From contig CADCCQ010000003.1 of the NCBI GenBank assembly GCA_902799955.1, forward strand, positions 32,892 to 96,891: 64,000 bases of DNA. Direction: 5' to 3'. Both the position numbers and the translations under genes were made by a program. The DNA is from an uncultured bacterium. GTDB taxonomy: Bacteria > Verrucomicrobiota > Kiritimatiellia > RFP12 > UBA1067. This document shows positions 34,071-42,589 of this stretch, one piece after another; the first letter of the stretch is position 1; every line of letters begins with the position of its first letter. The notes beneath the pieces were generated by a model. That model worked only from the letters and a program-made list of their open reading frames with translations, ran no database searches and had not been told where the DNA came from.

Positions 34071-35450
34071 ATGTCGGTACTGGACAAGATAATCGCGGAT
34101 CAGGCGGGCTACTCCTGCAGCGTGGACGTCCTCGGCGAGAGGACGATCGCCTCGCCTGTGCGCCACCACGAGTTCATCACGGACGGCGAGCGCATCCTCG
34201 TCACCGAGAACGAGAACTTCCTCAAGTACATCGCCGCGAAGCTCGGCCACATGCCGACCTTCGAGCGCGCCGGCCCGCTGGAGCGGATATTCCACGACCC
34301 CAGCTGGACGCGCGTCGGCATCGTCACCGCCGGCGGCCTCTGCCCCGGCCTCAACAACGTCATCAAGGGGCTCGTCGAGATCCTCTCCTTCGACTACGGC
34401 GTGAAGAGCATCTTCGGCATACGCTTCGGCTACGCCGGGCTCAACCCCTCCTGCGGGTACCAGCCGATGATGCTCGACCCCGACACCGTCGACACCATCC
34501 ACGAGCTGGGAGGCACCATCCTCGGCTCCAGCCGCGGGCAGCAGCCGACTGACGTCATCGTCGACACGCTCGTCAGGATGAACATAAACATCCTGTTCTG
34601 CATCGGCGGCGACGGTTCGCTCAGGTGCGCGCGCGACGTCGCCGAGGAGTGCATGAGAAGGGGCCTGAGGATATCCGTCGTCGGCATCCCCAAGACGATC
34701 GACAACGACCTCAACTTCGTCGGCAGGTCGTTCGGCTTCGAGACCGCCGTCGCCGAGGCCGCCAACGTCATCAGGAGCGCCCACGTCGAGGCCAAGGGCA
34801 CCGCGGGCGGCATCGGCCTCGTCAAGCTCATGGGGCGCGACTCCGGCTTCATCGCGGCGTACGCCTCCATCGCCAACCCCGTCGTCAACTTCTGCCTCGT
34901 GCCGGAGATGGCGTTCGCCCTCGAAGGCCCGAACGGCATCCTCCAGGCGCTCGAGAACCGCTTCGCCGCCGGCAAGACCCACGCCGTCGTCGTCGTCGCC
35001 GAGGGCGCCGGGCAGGACCTCATCCTGGGCGAGCCCGAGCGCCGCGACGCGAGCGGGAACATCCTGAAGAAGGACATCGGCGAGTTCCTGAAGCGCAAGA
35101 TCGCCGAGCACTTCAAGGCGCTTGGCATCGCGAGCTCCGTCAAGTACTTCGACCCGAGCTACACGATCCGCTCCGTCCCCGCGCGCGGCACCGACGCGAT
35201 CCGCTGCTACATGCTGGCGAGGAACGCCGTCCACGCCGCGATGGCGGGCCGCACGAACTGCGTCATCGGCAACCTCGGCGAGAGCTACGCGCTCGTGCCC
35301 ATCAAGCTCGCCACGATCGAGCGCCAGCGCATCTCGCTCAAGAGCGATCTGTGGCGCAGCGTGATGGACGCCACCGGGCAGGAGTTCTACTTCGCCGGAG
35401 GGGAGCGCAAGGCCCGCATGGCGGCGACGATGTCGACAATGGCCCCCTGA
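34071..35450 (+). CDS. pfp: Phosphofructokinase, TP0108/PPi-type clade
   Basis: 459-residue PfkA-superfamily kinase of the long group. The donor loop is CIGGDGSLRCA with Gly after GGD, the ATP-type residue; PPi enzymes usually have Asp here. The second marker is VVGIPKTIDNDL with Lys, the PPi-clade residue. The mixed signature is known in the spirochaete TP0108-like group, members of which use ATP. Begins 1 nt after uxaC, so the two are cotranscribed. Donor is inferred, not certain. Confidence 0.85.
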   Translation: MSVLDKIIADQAGYSCSVDVLGERTIASPVRHHEFITDGERILVTENENFLKYIAAKLGHMPTFERAGPLERIFHDPSWTRVGIVTAGGLCPGLNNVIKGLVEILSFDYGVKSIFGIRFGYAGLNPSCGYQPMMLDPDTVDTIHELGGTILGSSRGQQPTDVIVDTLVRMNINILFCIGGDGSLRCARDVAEECMRRGLRISVVGIPKTIDNDLNFVGRSFGFETAVAEAANVIRSAHVEAKGTAGGIGLVKLMGRDSGFIAAYASIANPVVNFCLVPEMAFALEGPNGILQALENRFAAGKTHAVVVVAEGAGQDLILGEPERRDASGNILKKDIGEFLKRKIAEHFKALGIASSVKYFDPSYTIRSVPARGTDAIRCYMLARNAVHAAMAGRTNCVIGNLGESYALVPIKLATIERQRISLKSDLWRSVMDATGQEFYFAGGERKARMAATMSTMAP

Positions 35451-35462
35451 CGGGGCCTCACG

Positions 35463-35550
35463 GCCAGGATGGTGAAATGGCAGACACCGGGGACTTAAAA
35501 TCCCCTGCCCAGTATCGGGCGTGCGGGTTCGAGTCCCGCTCCTGGCACCA
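35463..35550 (+). tRNA. tRNA-Leu (anticodon TAA)
   Basis: Acceptor GCCAGGA pairs with TCCTGGC; anticodon stem GGGGA/TCCCC encloses CTTAAAA with anticodon TAA at 35496-35498. A long variable arm (TGCCCAGTATCGGGCG) and GTTCGAGTC T-loop follow; CCA is encoded at the 3' end. Reads UUA/UUG codons. Confidence 0.97.
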
Positions 35551-35563
35551 GACGCAAGGCATA

Positions 35564-36718
35564 ATGGAGAATTCAAGAAGAGAGGCGGCGTTTGCGCTCG
35601 CCAGGTATCTGAAGACGGGCGACTTCGCGGCGGACCTGATTGCGGACGGCCCGTCGCGCTCGTTCGTGCAGGACCTCGTGTACACCGCCCTGCGGCGGCT
35701 TCGCACGCTCAAGAAGGCGCTGGGCCTCTTCGTCCAGCGCTGGCCGAAGGGAGAGCTGGAGGCCCTCCTCTACGTCGGCGCGGCGCAGATCCTCTACATG
35801 GACGACGTGCCGGACTTCGCGGCCGTCAACGAGACGGTGGAGGCGGCGAAGCGCTGCGAGCAGCGGAGCGTCCCGCGGGTCGTGAACGGCGTCCTGCGCA
35901 ACCTGCTCCGCCGCCGCGACGAGGTGGAGCGCCTCATAGCGTCCGCGCCGCTCGGCGAGCGCGAGAGCTTCCCCGACGCGCTCGTCGGGCGCTGGACGGC
36001 CCGCTACGGCGCCGACGGCGCGGAGGCGCTTGCCAAATGGCACAACGAACCCGCCGTGACCTACCTCGCCCGCCCCGACGGCTCCTTCACGCCGCTTGAG
36101 CGCGGCGTGCGCGTCGGCGACGTGGACGGCTTCGCGGAGGGGCGCTTCATCGTGCAGGACCCGGCGACGGCGCTGTCCGTTTCGCTGCTGTCGCCGAAGC
36201 CCGGCGAGAAAGTGCTCGACGCATGCGCCGCCCCCGGCGGGAAGACGATCCAGATCGCGTGGCGCGGCGCGGACACGACCGCGTGCGAGGTGAACCCGAG
36301 GCGCCGGCGGCGGCTCGTGGAGAACCTGGGCCGGACGGGCCTCGGCGCCGTGCGCGTCGCCGCGTCGCCGGAGGACTTCGCCGGGGAGAAGTTCGACAAG
36401 GTGCTTGTCGACGCGCCCTGCTCCAACACGGGCGTCCTGAGGCGGAGGCCTGACGCCCGGTGGGGGTGGAGCGAGGAGAAGCTCGCGTCGCTCGCCGCGC
36501 TGCAGTCGTCGATCCTAGATACGTTCGCGCCGTTCGTCGCCCCCGGCGGGCTCCTGGTGTACTCAACCTGCTCCAACGAGCCCGAGGAGAATGCGCGGCA
36601 GGTCGATGCGTTCCTCTCCAGGCACGGCGACTTCGCCCTGGAGCGCTCCGAGGAGTCGGTCCCCCATATCTCCGGACACGACGGCGCCTTCGCCGCCGCC
36701 CTCCGCGCCGGAGGCTGA
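35564..36718 (+). CDS. rsmB: 16S rRNA m5C967 methyltransferase, RsmB/Sun type
   Basis: 384 residues. An N-terminal NusB-like helical domain (RREAAFALARYL, ALLYVGAAQILYMDDVPDFAAVNETVEAAKR) precedes the SAM domain with DACAAPGGKT, the catalytic DAPCSNTGVLRRRPD and YSTCSNEPEENARQV. This organisation is RsmB. Start ATG 35564 lies 13 nt after the tRNA. The 5' SAM-bound Cys pair is intact. Confidence 0.94.
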   Translation: MENSRREAAFALARYLKTGDFAADLIADGPSRSFVQDLVYTALRRLRTLKKALGLFVQRWPKGELEALLYVGAAQILYMDDVPDFAAVNETVEAAKRCEQRSVPRVVNGVLRNLLRRRDEVERLIASAPLGERESFPDALVGRWTARYGADGAEALAKWHNEPAVTYLARPDGSFTPLERGVRVGDVDGFAEGRFIVQDPATALSVSLLSPKPGEKVLDACAAPGGKTIQIAWRGADTTACEVNPRRRRRLVENLGRTGLGAVRVAASPEDFAGEKFDKVLVDAPCSNTGVLRRRPDARWGWSEEKLASLAALQSSILDTFAPFVAPGGLLVYSTCSNEPEENARQVDAFLSRHGDFALERSEESVPHISGHDGAFAAALRAGG

Positions 36719-37352
36719 CGGGCCGACAATGGTTGCCTCCTACCGAAATTGCCGCGCGAACCTGGCTACAAGGACGAGAGGGCCTTCCGCGCAACGCTCT
36801 ACGCGCTCGCTCGGAACTACCCCGCTGCGGACCACTTCAGGTGGATTGACTAGCCACTAGCGACTGGCGACTCTTCCCCATTTCCGTGTGTTCCGTGTAT
36901 TCTGTGGTTCGAAACCCTTGTGGGGAGTGTCCCTCCAGGGTCTCGCCCGTCCCGCCCGTCCCGCTAGTCTCGCCCGTCCCGTAAATCCTTGTGGGGACAC
37001 TCTCCGCAGGTGATTCTGCTATATTTCAAAAATGGCAAGAATGATTGATGTTCTGTATGGTTATTCTTTCTTGAGAATTTTCCGCATAGAATTCTCATCT
37101 TGCTCCCAAGTGGTGTTTGCGGGGAGTGTCCCCACAGGGTTCCCCTTTGAATAAAGTCGTTTCTCTATTGCGGAATTGACAAATTAGAAATAACAGATAT
37201 TATAGACAATTGTTAACCTAAACTAGGAGATTGGCGTAACTCGTCAAAACGTGTATTGAAGCGGATTTCGTAACCCGTCAAAATGTGTATTTTGTTGTTG
37301 CGTTGGAACAGGGATGATGCTATAATATGAGACATCAAGAGGAAAATAACAG
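36719..37352 (+). other. Debris region: heptamers, mini-palindromes, tandem repeat
   Basis: Holds a gene-tail fragment (36752-36853), heptamers CTAGCCA CTAGCGA CTGGCGA (36850-36870), nonamers of TTCCGTGTG and GTCTCGCCC/GTCCCGCCC type, three mini-palindromes at about 36920, 36991 and 37119, and a duplicated CGTAAC(T/C)CGTCAAAA(C/T)GTGTATT at 37235-37257 and 37269-37291. Then a promoter TATAAT at 37321-37326 faces the truncated ATPase remnant. Confidence 0.85.
36752..36853 (+). pseudogene. C-terminal fragment of an unknown protein
   Basis: The frame reads PREPGYKDERAFRATLYAL, then ARNYPAADHFRWID and a stop. It has no start, no upstream gene context and looks like a left-over 3' end. Family not recognised. 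Confidence 0.4.
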
Positions 37353-37642
37353 ATGATGATGAGACGGAAAATCTACGATATACTGCTTGAGTGGAAACGC
37401 AGGGGTGCAGGGCGGAGCGGATGGAGGTGGATTTCCTCATCGCGAAGCCTTCCCTGACGCGGCGGAAGAACATATCCCCGGTCGAGGTGAAGTCGTCAAG
37501 GCGTTACGACCACGTGTCGCTCGACAAGTTCACGAGGAAGTACAGGCAATTCCTTCATACGCCGTACGTGCTGCATACGAAAGATGTTGTCGTCTCGGAC
37601 GGGATCACGTATCTGCCGTTGTACATGGCACCTTGCCTTTAA
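37353..37642 (+). pseudogene. Internally deleted AAA ATPase with DUF4143-type C-terminus
   Basis: It begins MMMRRKIYDILLEWKRRG, the usual first helix of the ATP-binding DUF4143 proteins. It then jumps, with a frame change near 37395-37420, into EVDFLIAKPSLTRRKNISPVEVKSS, YDHVSLDKFTRKYRQF and VLHTKDVVVSDGITYLPLYM, the normal C-terminus. Roughly 300 residues including the Walker motifs are missing. A TATAAT and a short leader remain upstream, so the remnant may still be transcribed. Confidence 0.8.
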
Positions 37643-37684
37643 TGAGCACGCTAAAGCCCGGAAGACAAAGGAGATGACGAGATG

Positions 37685-38072
37685 GTGCGCCAAGCAAAGC
37701 TCGGCAGAACTAACAGAATAAAAGGAATCTGTACGGCAAAGAAAACGTGAGGAGGGCAAGGTAAGAAATGCCGAAACGGAATTGACAGGGGAAAAAAAGA
37801 ATCGTATAATATACGTTCAACAGCCCAAGGAAGGAAGAAAGCCATGGCAACAGGAAAGGCACTCAATGGAAAGCCGTATGCGGGAAATCCGCACGTACGG
37901 TTTGACGAGGGGGAAGTTGCATCATGCACCGCAGAAGCTTCGCTTCGGAGGGTACATTGCCGAAGGCAACCCGAAGCTATGGCCCGACCGCATGTCGCTT
38001 CGCGGAGCGAAGTCGCTAGAGGTCTGCGCGCAAGCGTGTGCGCGGCAATGCCGAGGCGTGGGTCTCTACTCT
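37685..38072 (+). mobile_element. Group II intron relic (ORF-less) with domain V
   Basis: At 37870-37903 lies a domain V hairpin: the catalytic AGC in AAAGCCGTATGCGGG, an AAA-capped stem, then CCGCACGTACGGTTT. It is followed by TTTGACGAGGGGGA as in bacterial class C introns and, further down, TCTCTACTCT (38063-38072), the typical 3' end. GTGCG at 37685 could be the 5' end. No maturase is present; domain VI appears interrupted by palindromes around GCTTCGCTTCGGAGG and CGCTTCGCGGAGCGAAG. Protein frames reading through here are not real genes. Ends are inferred, domain V is directly visible. Confidence 0.6.
37782..37810 (+). promoter_or_regulatory. Consensus sigma70 promoter upstream of the giant surface protein
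   Basis: TTGACA (37782-37787), 17-bp spacer, TATAAT (37805-37810); the best -35/-10 pair in this part of the window. It lies inside the presumed intron relic, between its possible 5' end and domain V, so its transcript would contain domain V and the surface-protein gene. Confidence 0.7.
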
Positions 38073-38095
38073 GCAATCTGGAAATCGATTGCAAT

Positions 38096-41000
38096 GTGGT
38101 ACGCCGTGACGCGGCGTATGGCCGTTTGCTGTGCGTCGTCGCGTGTGCCGCGCTGTGCGCGCTGCCGTCGTTCGCGGCAAATCTGGAAATCACCTCCGAT
38201 ACGTCGCTTGCGGCGGACGCCACGGCCGACGCGCTCGTGGTCTCACCTGGCGCGACGCTCGACCTGAACGGGCATTCGCTCACGGTGGGCGACATCCGCC
38301 CGGGCGCGGGCGGCATGATCGCCGGACGCTACAGGCTCTACGAATACGTCCTCGCCACGGGCGACCAGTACATCATGACGGATTACATACCCGCCGCCAC
38401 CGACCGCGTGCAGGCAAAGGTGCGCTACACGAACAACAACGGCACATACCAGTTCCTCTTCTGCACGCGCCTCGGCGGGAAGCAGTCCTTCACCTGCCTG
38501 AGGGACAAAAACAACACCTCGATGCGCCTCGACCACGGCGCGGCTTCCGTTTCGGCGGCCAGCGCGGTCGCCCAGAACACCGACTACATCGTCACGATGA
38601 ACGGCGAAGCCGGGGCCTATTCCATCCTGACGACGGCCGGCACGGGGAAAAGCGGCAGCTGGACGCGCACGGAGAACTACGTCCAGTCTCCCGGCCCGTT
38701 CGTGCTCCTTTCGGGCGGTAGCTACGAAGCGAACGGTTCGTTCACGGAAAACACCAGCTATCGTTGCAAGTGCCGTCTCTACTGGTTCAGGGTGTTCGAT
38801 GCCAACGGTACGATCAAGTGCTACATCGTTCCCGCAAAGGACACGACAACGGATGTCGTGGGCCTCTACGACCTTGTGACCGGCAAGTTCCACGCCCCGA
38901 GCGCCGGCACGCTCACGGCGGAAGGCACGTATCAGGACATGGGCGGATGCGTGGTCAACACGTCCGCCACGGAGGCGACGCTCACCGTAGATGTGGCGCA
39001 AGGCGTTGCCGTGACGAACAGCGCCGTTGAAATCGCCGGCAACGTCAAGCTTGTGAAGTCTGGCGGCGGCACGTTCGTCGCCTCTAAATACCATCAGTCC
39101 TACCTCGGCGGCACGGAGGTGGGCGGCGGAACGCTGCAATGCAGCGAGCATGGAAACCACCATCCATTCGGTGCGGACCACGAGAACCTCGTGCGGAACG
39201 GAGACTTCGAGGCGACAGACCTGACATCGGACTACACATTCGCCAATGATGCCGCATGGACCAACTGCATGCATTGGACGTGCAACCCTAATAATGGCAT
39301 CGTAGGACTTACCAAATCGACTGTCTCCACGTGGGTGCCGAAGGACATGGACATCGGCACGTATGCGATGGTCATGCGCACACATGCAAACGGAGACGCC
39401 GCATACGCCGAGCAGATGCTGTACATTACAAGCCCTGGCACGTACCGTCTGCGCTTTGCGTATATCACCTGCAACGGCGACAAAGACAGACGTGGCGCCA
39501 CATTCTACGCCAGATTGATCAAGGGAAGCGTCACGAACACGATCTGCACGCTTTCAACCTCCGATCTCAGCAAGCGGTTCTATTCCGGCACGGTGAACGT
39601 TTCAGAGCCGGGCGCATGGACGCTCCAGTTCTATCAGCCGGCGGGAACCAAGGTACTTTCGACAAACTTCGACGATGTGGAGTTCAAGCGGGTGAACGTG
39701 GAGCGCAATTTGCTTGTAAACGGATCGTTCGACCAGGGAACGGTGACACAGAACAGCGGGAAATACAGCTATGCCAACCAAGGTGGCTTCAACAACCCAG
39801 GCTGGAATTGCGACGGTGCGAACATGGGGTTGACGACGGCAAACAACACGTGGGTGCAGTCGGGAGTCGATGTGGGCACGTATGCGGCGTACTTGAGGAC
39901 TGCTGCAGGAAGCGGCGACGCATGGCTTGCCCAGACGGTGCAGGTGGCTACGCCCGGCATCTACCGCCTCTCGTTCGCCTACAGCGTATGCTATAACACC
40001 GGCCGCCGGGGAGAGCCCGTGGAGGTGCGCATCATCCACAACGGCGTGACGAACCTCGTGGGCAAGGTGACGGCTCCGGCGAACTTCGGCAAGCTGTATT
40101 TCTCCACGTTTGTGAACATGTTCGAGTCCGGCGCATGGACGCTGCAGTTCTGGCAGAAGGGCACGCACCTGACCGGCAGCGCGGTGAGATCAACCAACAT
40201 CGATGACGTGATGCTCGAACTCACGCAGGGAATGACGGTGAAGACCGGCGGCACGCTCGACATGAACGGCACGGCGCTGCACCACGACATGCCGTTCATG
40301 ATGGCGGGCGGCGTTCTCGTGAACAGCGGCTACCGTGTAGCGCACAACGGCAATCCCACGATCGGGCGCATGCTGCTCACGGCGGACTCGTCGTTCGTGC
40401 TTGCCCATGCGTACGGATTCTACGTGAAGGAGAACGGCACGTACAGGGAGACGTTCCTTGACCTCGGCGGACACACGCTCGATGTGCAATTGGTCGGCGA
40501 CCATACATACATTGCAAACTGCACCATGACGAATGGAACGCTGCGCGTTTCCGCCAGTGACAATTCCTCCTATCTGGCGTTCATCGACGGGAACTCGCGC
40601 GCGGTCGATGTCGATCTCGAAATATCGTGCGGGCTGCGGCCATATTCCGACGCGGGCGTTTTCCGGGATCTGACGCTGGCGGCGAACGTCACGGGCGATT
40701 CCGCTGTCTCGCAGACACTGGAGGTGTGGAGGCGGTTCAAGTGCCTGACGGCGAGTTACTGCAACGTGAAGTTGCTTGACGGCGCGACGTTCGACCTTTC
40801 CGAAAACACGTCACCCCTGAGTTTCACGAGCGCGGTCAGCGGCAAGGCGCTGACGCTGGACGACGGCGGCGCGTACGTTGTCCATACGGGCGACCGCGCG
40901 ATCGCCGCCGGCGACAAGCTCCTTGCGTGGTCGGATCGTCCGGCGCTCGACCTGCCGTGGACGTTTACGCTCGTCTGCGACGGCGAGACGCCCGAGGAGC

Positions 41001-42505
41001 GCGGCCTTGCGCTTTCGGTGCGGAACGACGGGCTTTACGTGAAGGACGCGACGACGCCCGCATACGCGCGCCTTTCGACCGAAGGCGAAGAGCCTGAGTG
41101 GAAGTTCTACACGACGAACGGGACGGAAGTCGTCGGCTGGAGCGGCGGGGTGACGGCGGACATGCAGGTGAGGTTCTTTTCAAATGCGGAGTTCGCGGCC
41201 ATCAACGCTCTTGCGACGCCGGTCACGCCGAGCGAGTTCCTGCTGGCTGGCACGTTTGTGCTGGAGGAGGGCGAAGGCGTGGTGGACATGACGGGCGGCC
41301 TTGCGTTCGGCGTGTTGCCTGGCGTGACGATCGACGTGAAGGGACGCCGCCTCAAGCTGCCCAACTCAGTTGTCGGCGGGACAAGGGCGTTCACCGTGAC
41401 CTCGTCCGTCGATGGCGGAGAACTGCTCGTTGACGTGGCGAGCGGCACGGTGGACAACACGGCGATGTCGCTTGCGGGGGCGCTGAAGCTCGTCAAGCAG
41501 GGCGCGGGAACGCTGGCGGCCACGAAGACGGGTCAGACGAACACGGGCGGCGTGGAAATACTTGAAGGCATGGTCAGGGGCGCGGCGGCGTCTGCGCCTT
41601 TTGGCGCCGCGGGGAGCGAGGTCGTCGTCTCCACCAACGGGACGCAGATCGGCGTGATGGAAATGAACGGCAGGGCGGACATCTATGCGGCCTACACCTT
41701 CGTGATGAACGGAGGGCGGGTGCAGAACACCGCCAGCGACATCGGAAGCGACAGGCCGCAGTTGAAGACCATGCGCCTCACCGCAGATTCGCATATCACG
41801 GCGACGCACAACATGGGATTGACAGCCGCGACGGAAGAGGAGGTCAGTCTGGACCTTGGCGGACATGCTCTGCATGTCAACGTTGGCAACAGGAAGTACT
41901 TCTTCCTGAGGATGAAGGAAATCAAAAACGGAACGATCGATGTCCTCAGCGGCGGATGGACGCGGTTCGGGATAGAGGGCACCTTCCATGAGGGCGACAG
42001 CCACATTGTCGCCACGAACGTCGATGTCATAATCCGTTCCGCGCTTGAAGTCTTTGCGCCTGTGGACGTGCGCGGCTACGAGGCGCAATACTATTCCAAT
42101 TACGATGTTGGAGCGTACCGCTTCAATGTGTTTGGCCGGTTCAAGCCGTCTGCCCACAACTGCTTCCACGCCTGTGAGCTACAGGACGGCTCGGTGCTGG
42201 ACCTCACGTCGCGCACGAATGCCTGCCCAGTCGCGTCGGCGTTCACCACGGCGATCGCGGACGGCGGGCCTTCGCTCAAATTCGCGTCCGGCGCGAACGT
42301 CACGGTGAACCTCGCAGGACGCACGGACCTTCGCGCGCTTCGCAAGTCGGCGGATCCGCGCATCGTCGCCTGGACGGCCGGGACGGCGCCGGATGCGTCC
42401 GTCAAGTTCAAGCTCGACGATTCAACGCGCATGCGCTACGCGCTGCGCCGCGATGAGTCGGGACTCAGTCTCATCGCAGGCGGCCTGATGGTCATTGTGA
42501 AGTAA
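38096..42505 (+). CDS. Large secreted protein with autotransporter-strand repeats
   Basis: About 1469 residues from GTG 38096, which gives a clean signal peptide (MVRRDAAYGRLLCVVACAAL then CALPSFA). Earlier in-frame ATGs at 37844 and 38048 lie in the intron relic. The chain shows strand motifs of the autotransporter-associated type (VKLVKSGGGTFVASKYHQSY; LKLVKQGAGTLAATKTGQT), a LamG-like segment near 60-300, and two tandem carbohydrate-binding-like modules (RNLVRNGDFEATDL; NLLVNGSFDQGTV) of about 165 residues each that are clearly duplicated. No barrel or sorting motif is evident at the C-terminus. Probably a cell-surface or secreted polysaccharide-binding protein. Adhesin role is inference. 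Confidence 0.75.
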   Translation: MVRRDAAYGRLLCVVACAALCALPSFAANLEITSDTSLAADATADALVVSPGATLDLNGHSLTVGDIRPGAGGMIAGRYRLYEYVLATGDQYIMTDYIPAATDRVQAKVRYTNNNGTYQFLFCTRLGGKQSFTCLRDKNNTSMRLDHGAASVSAASAVAQNTDYIVTMNGEAGAYSILTTAGTGKSGSWTRTENYVQSPGPFVLLSGGSYEANGSFTENTSYRCKCRLYWFRVFDANGTIKCYIVPAKDTTTDVVGLYDLVTGKFHAPSAGTLTAEGTYQDMGGCVVNTSATEATLTVDVAQGVAVTNSAVEIAGNVKLVKSGGGTFVASKYHQSYLGGTEVGGGTLQCSEHGNHHPFGADHENLVRNGDFEATDLTSDYTFANDAAWTNCMHWTCNPNNGIVGLTKSTVSTWVPKDMDIGTYAMVMRTHANGDAAYAEQMLYITSPGTYRLRFAYITCNGDKDRRGATFYARLIKGSVTNTICTLSTSDLSKRFYSGTVNVSEPGAWTLQFYQPAGTKVLSTNFDDVEFKRVNVERNLLVNGSFDQGTVTQNSGKYSYANQGGFNNPGWNCDGANMGLTTANNTWVQSGVDVGTYAAYLRTAAGSGDAWLAQTVQVATPGIYRLSFAYSVCYNTGRRGEPVEVRIIHNGVTNLVGKVTAPANFGKLYFSTFVNMFESGAWTLQFWQKGTHLTGSAVRSTNIDDVMLELTQGMTVKTGGTLDMNGTALHHDMPFMMAGGVLVNSGYRVAHNGNPTIGRMLLTADSSFVLAHAYGFYVKENGTYRETFLDLGGHTLDVQLVGDHTYIANCTMTNGTLRVSASDNSSYLAFIDGNSRAVDVDLEISCGLRPYSDAGVFRDLTLAANVTGDSAVSQTLEVWRRFKCLTASYCNVKLLDGATFDLSENTSPLSFTSAVSGKALTLDDGGAYVVHTGDRAIAAGDKLLAWSDRPALDLPWTFTLVCDGETPEERGLALSVRNDGLYVKDATTPAYARLSTEGEEPEWKFYTTNGTEVVGWSGGVTADMQVRFFSNAEFAAINALATPVTPSEFLLAGTFVLEEGEGVVDMTGGLAFGVLPGVTIDVKGRRLKLPNSVVGGTRAFTVTSSVDGGELLVDVASGTVDNTAMSLAGALKLVKQGAGTLAATKTGQTNTGGVEILEGMVRGAAASAPFGAAGSEVVVSTNGTQIGVMEMNGRADIYAAYTFVMNGGRVQNTASDIGSDRPQLKTMRLTADSHITATHNMGLTAATEEEVSLDLGGHALHVNVGNRKYFFLRMKEIKNGTIDVLSGGWTRFGIEGTFHEGDSHIVATNVDVIIRSALEVFAPVDVRGYEAQYYSNYDVGAYRFNVFGRFKPSAHNCFHACELQDGSVLDLTSRTNACPVASAFTTAIADGGPSLKFASGANVTVNLAGRTDLRALRKSADPRIVAWTAGTAPDASVKFKLDDSTRMRYALRRDESGLSLIAGGLMVIVK

Positions 42506-42589
42506 TCGGTGGCGATGTTGTCTTTTTACGCCCCCCTTGCAATTGGAGGGACCCTTCTGTATATGATGGACAAGATCAAGGGTGTCAAG

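Noticed and set aside
37844..38095. N-terminal extension of the giant surface protein (MATGKALNGKPYAG...)
   Set aside because: This peptide is a translation of group II intron domain V and nearby hairpins; the signal peptide starts at GTG 38096.
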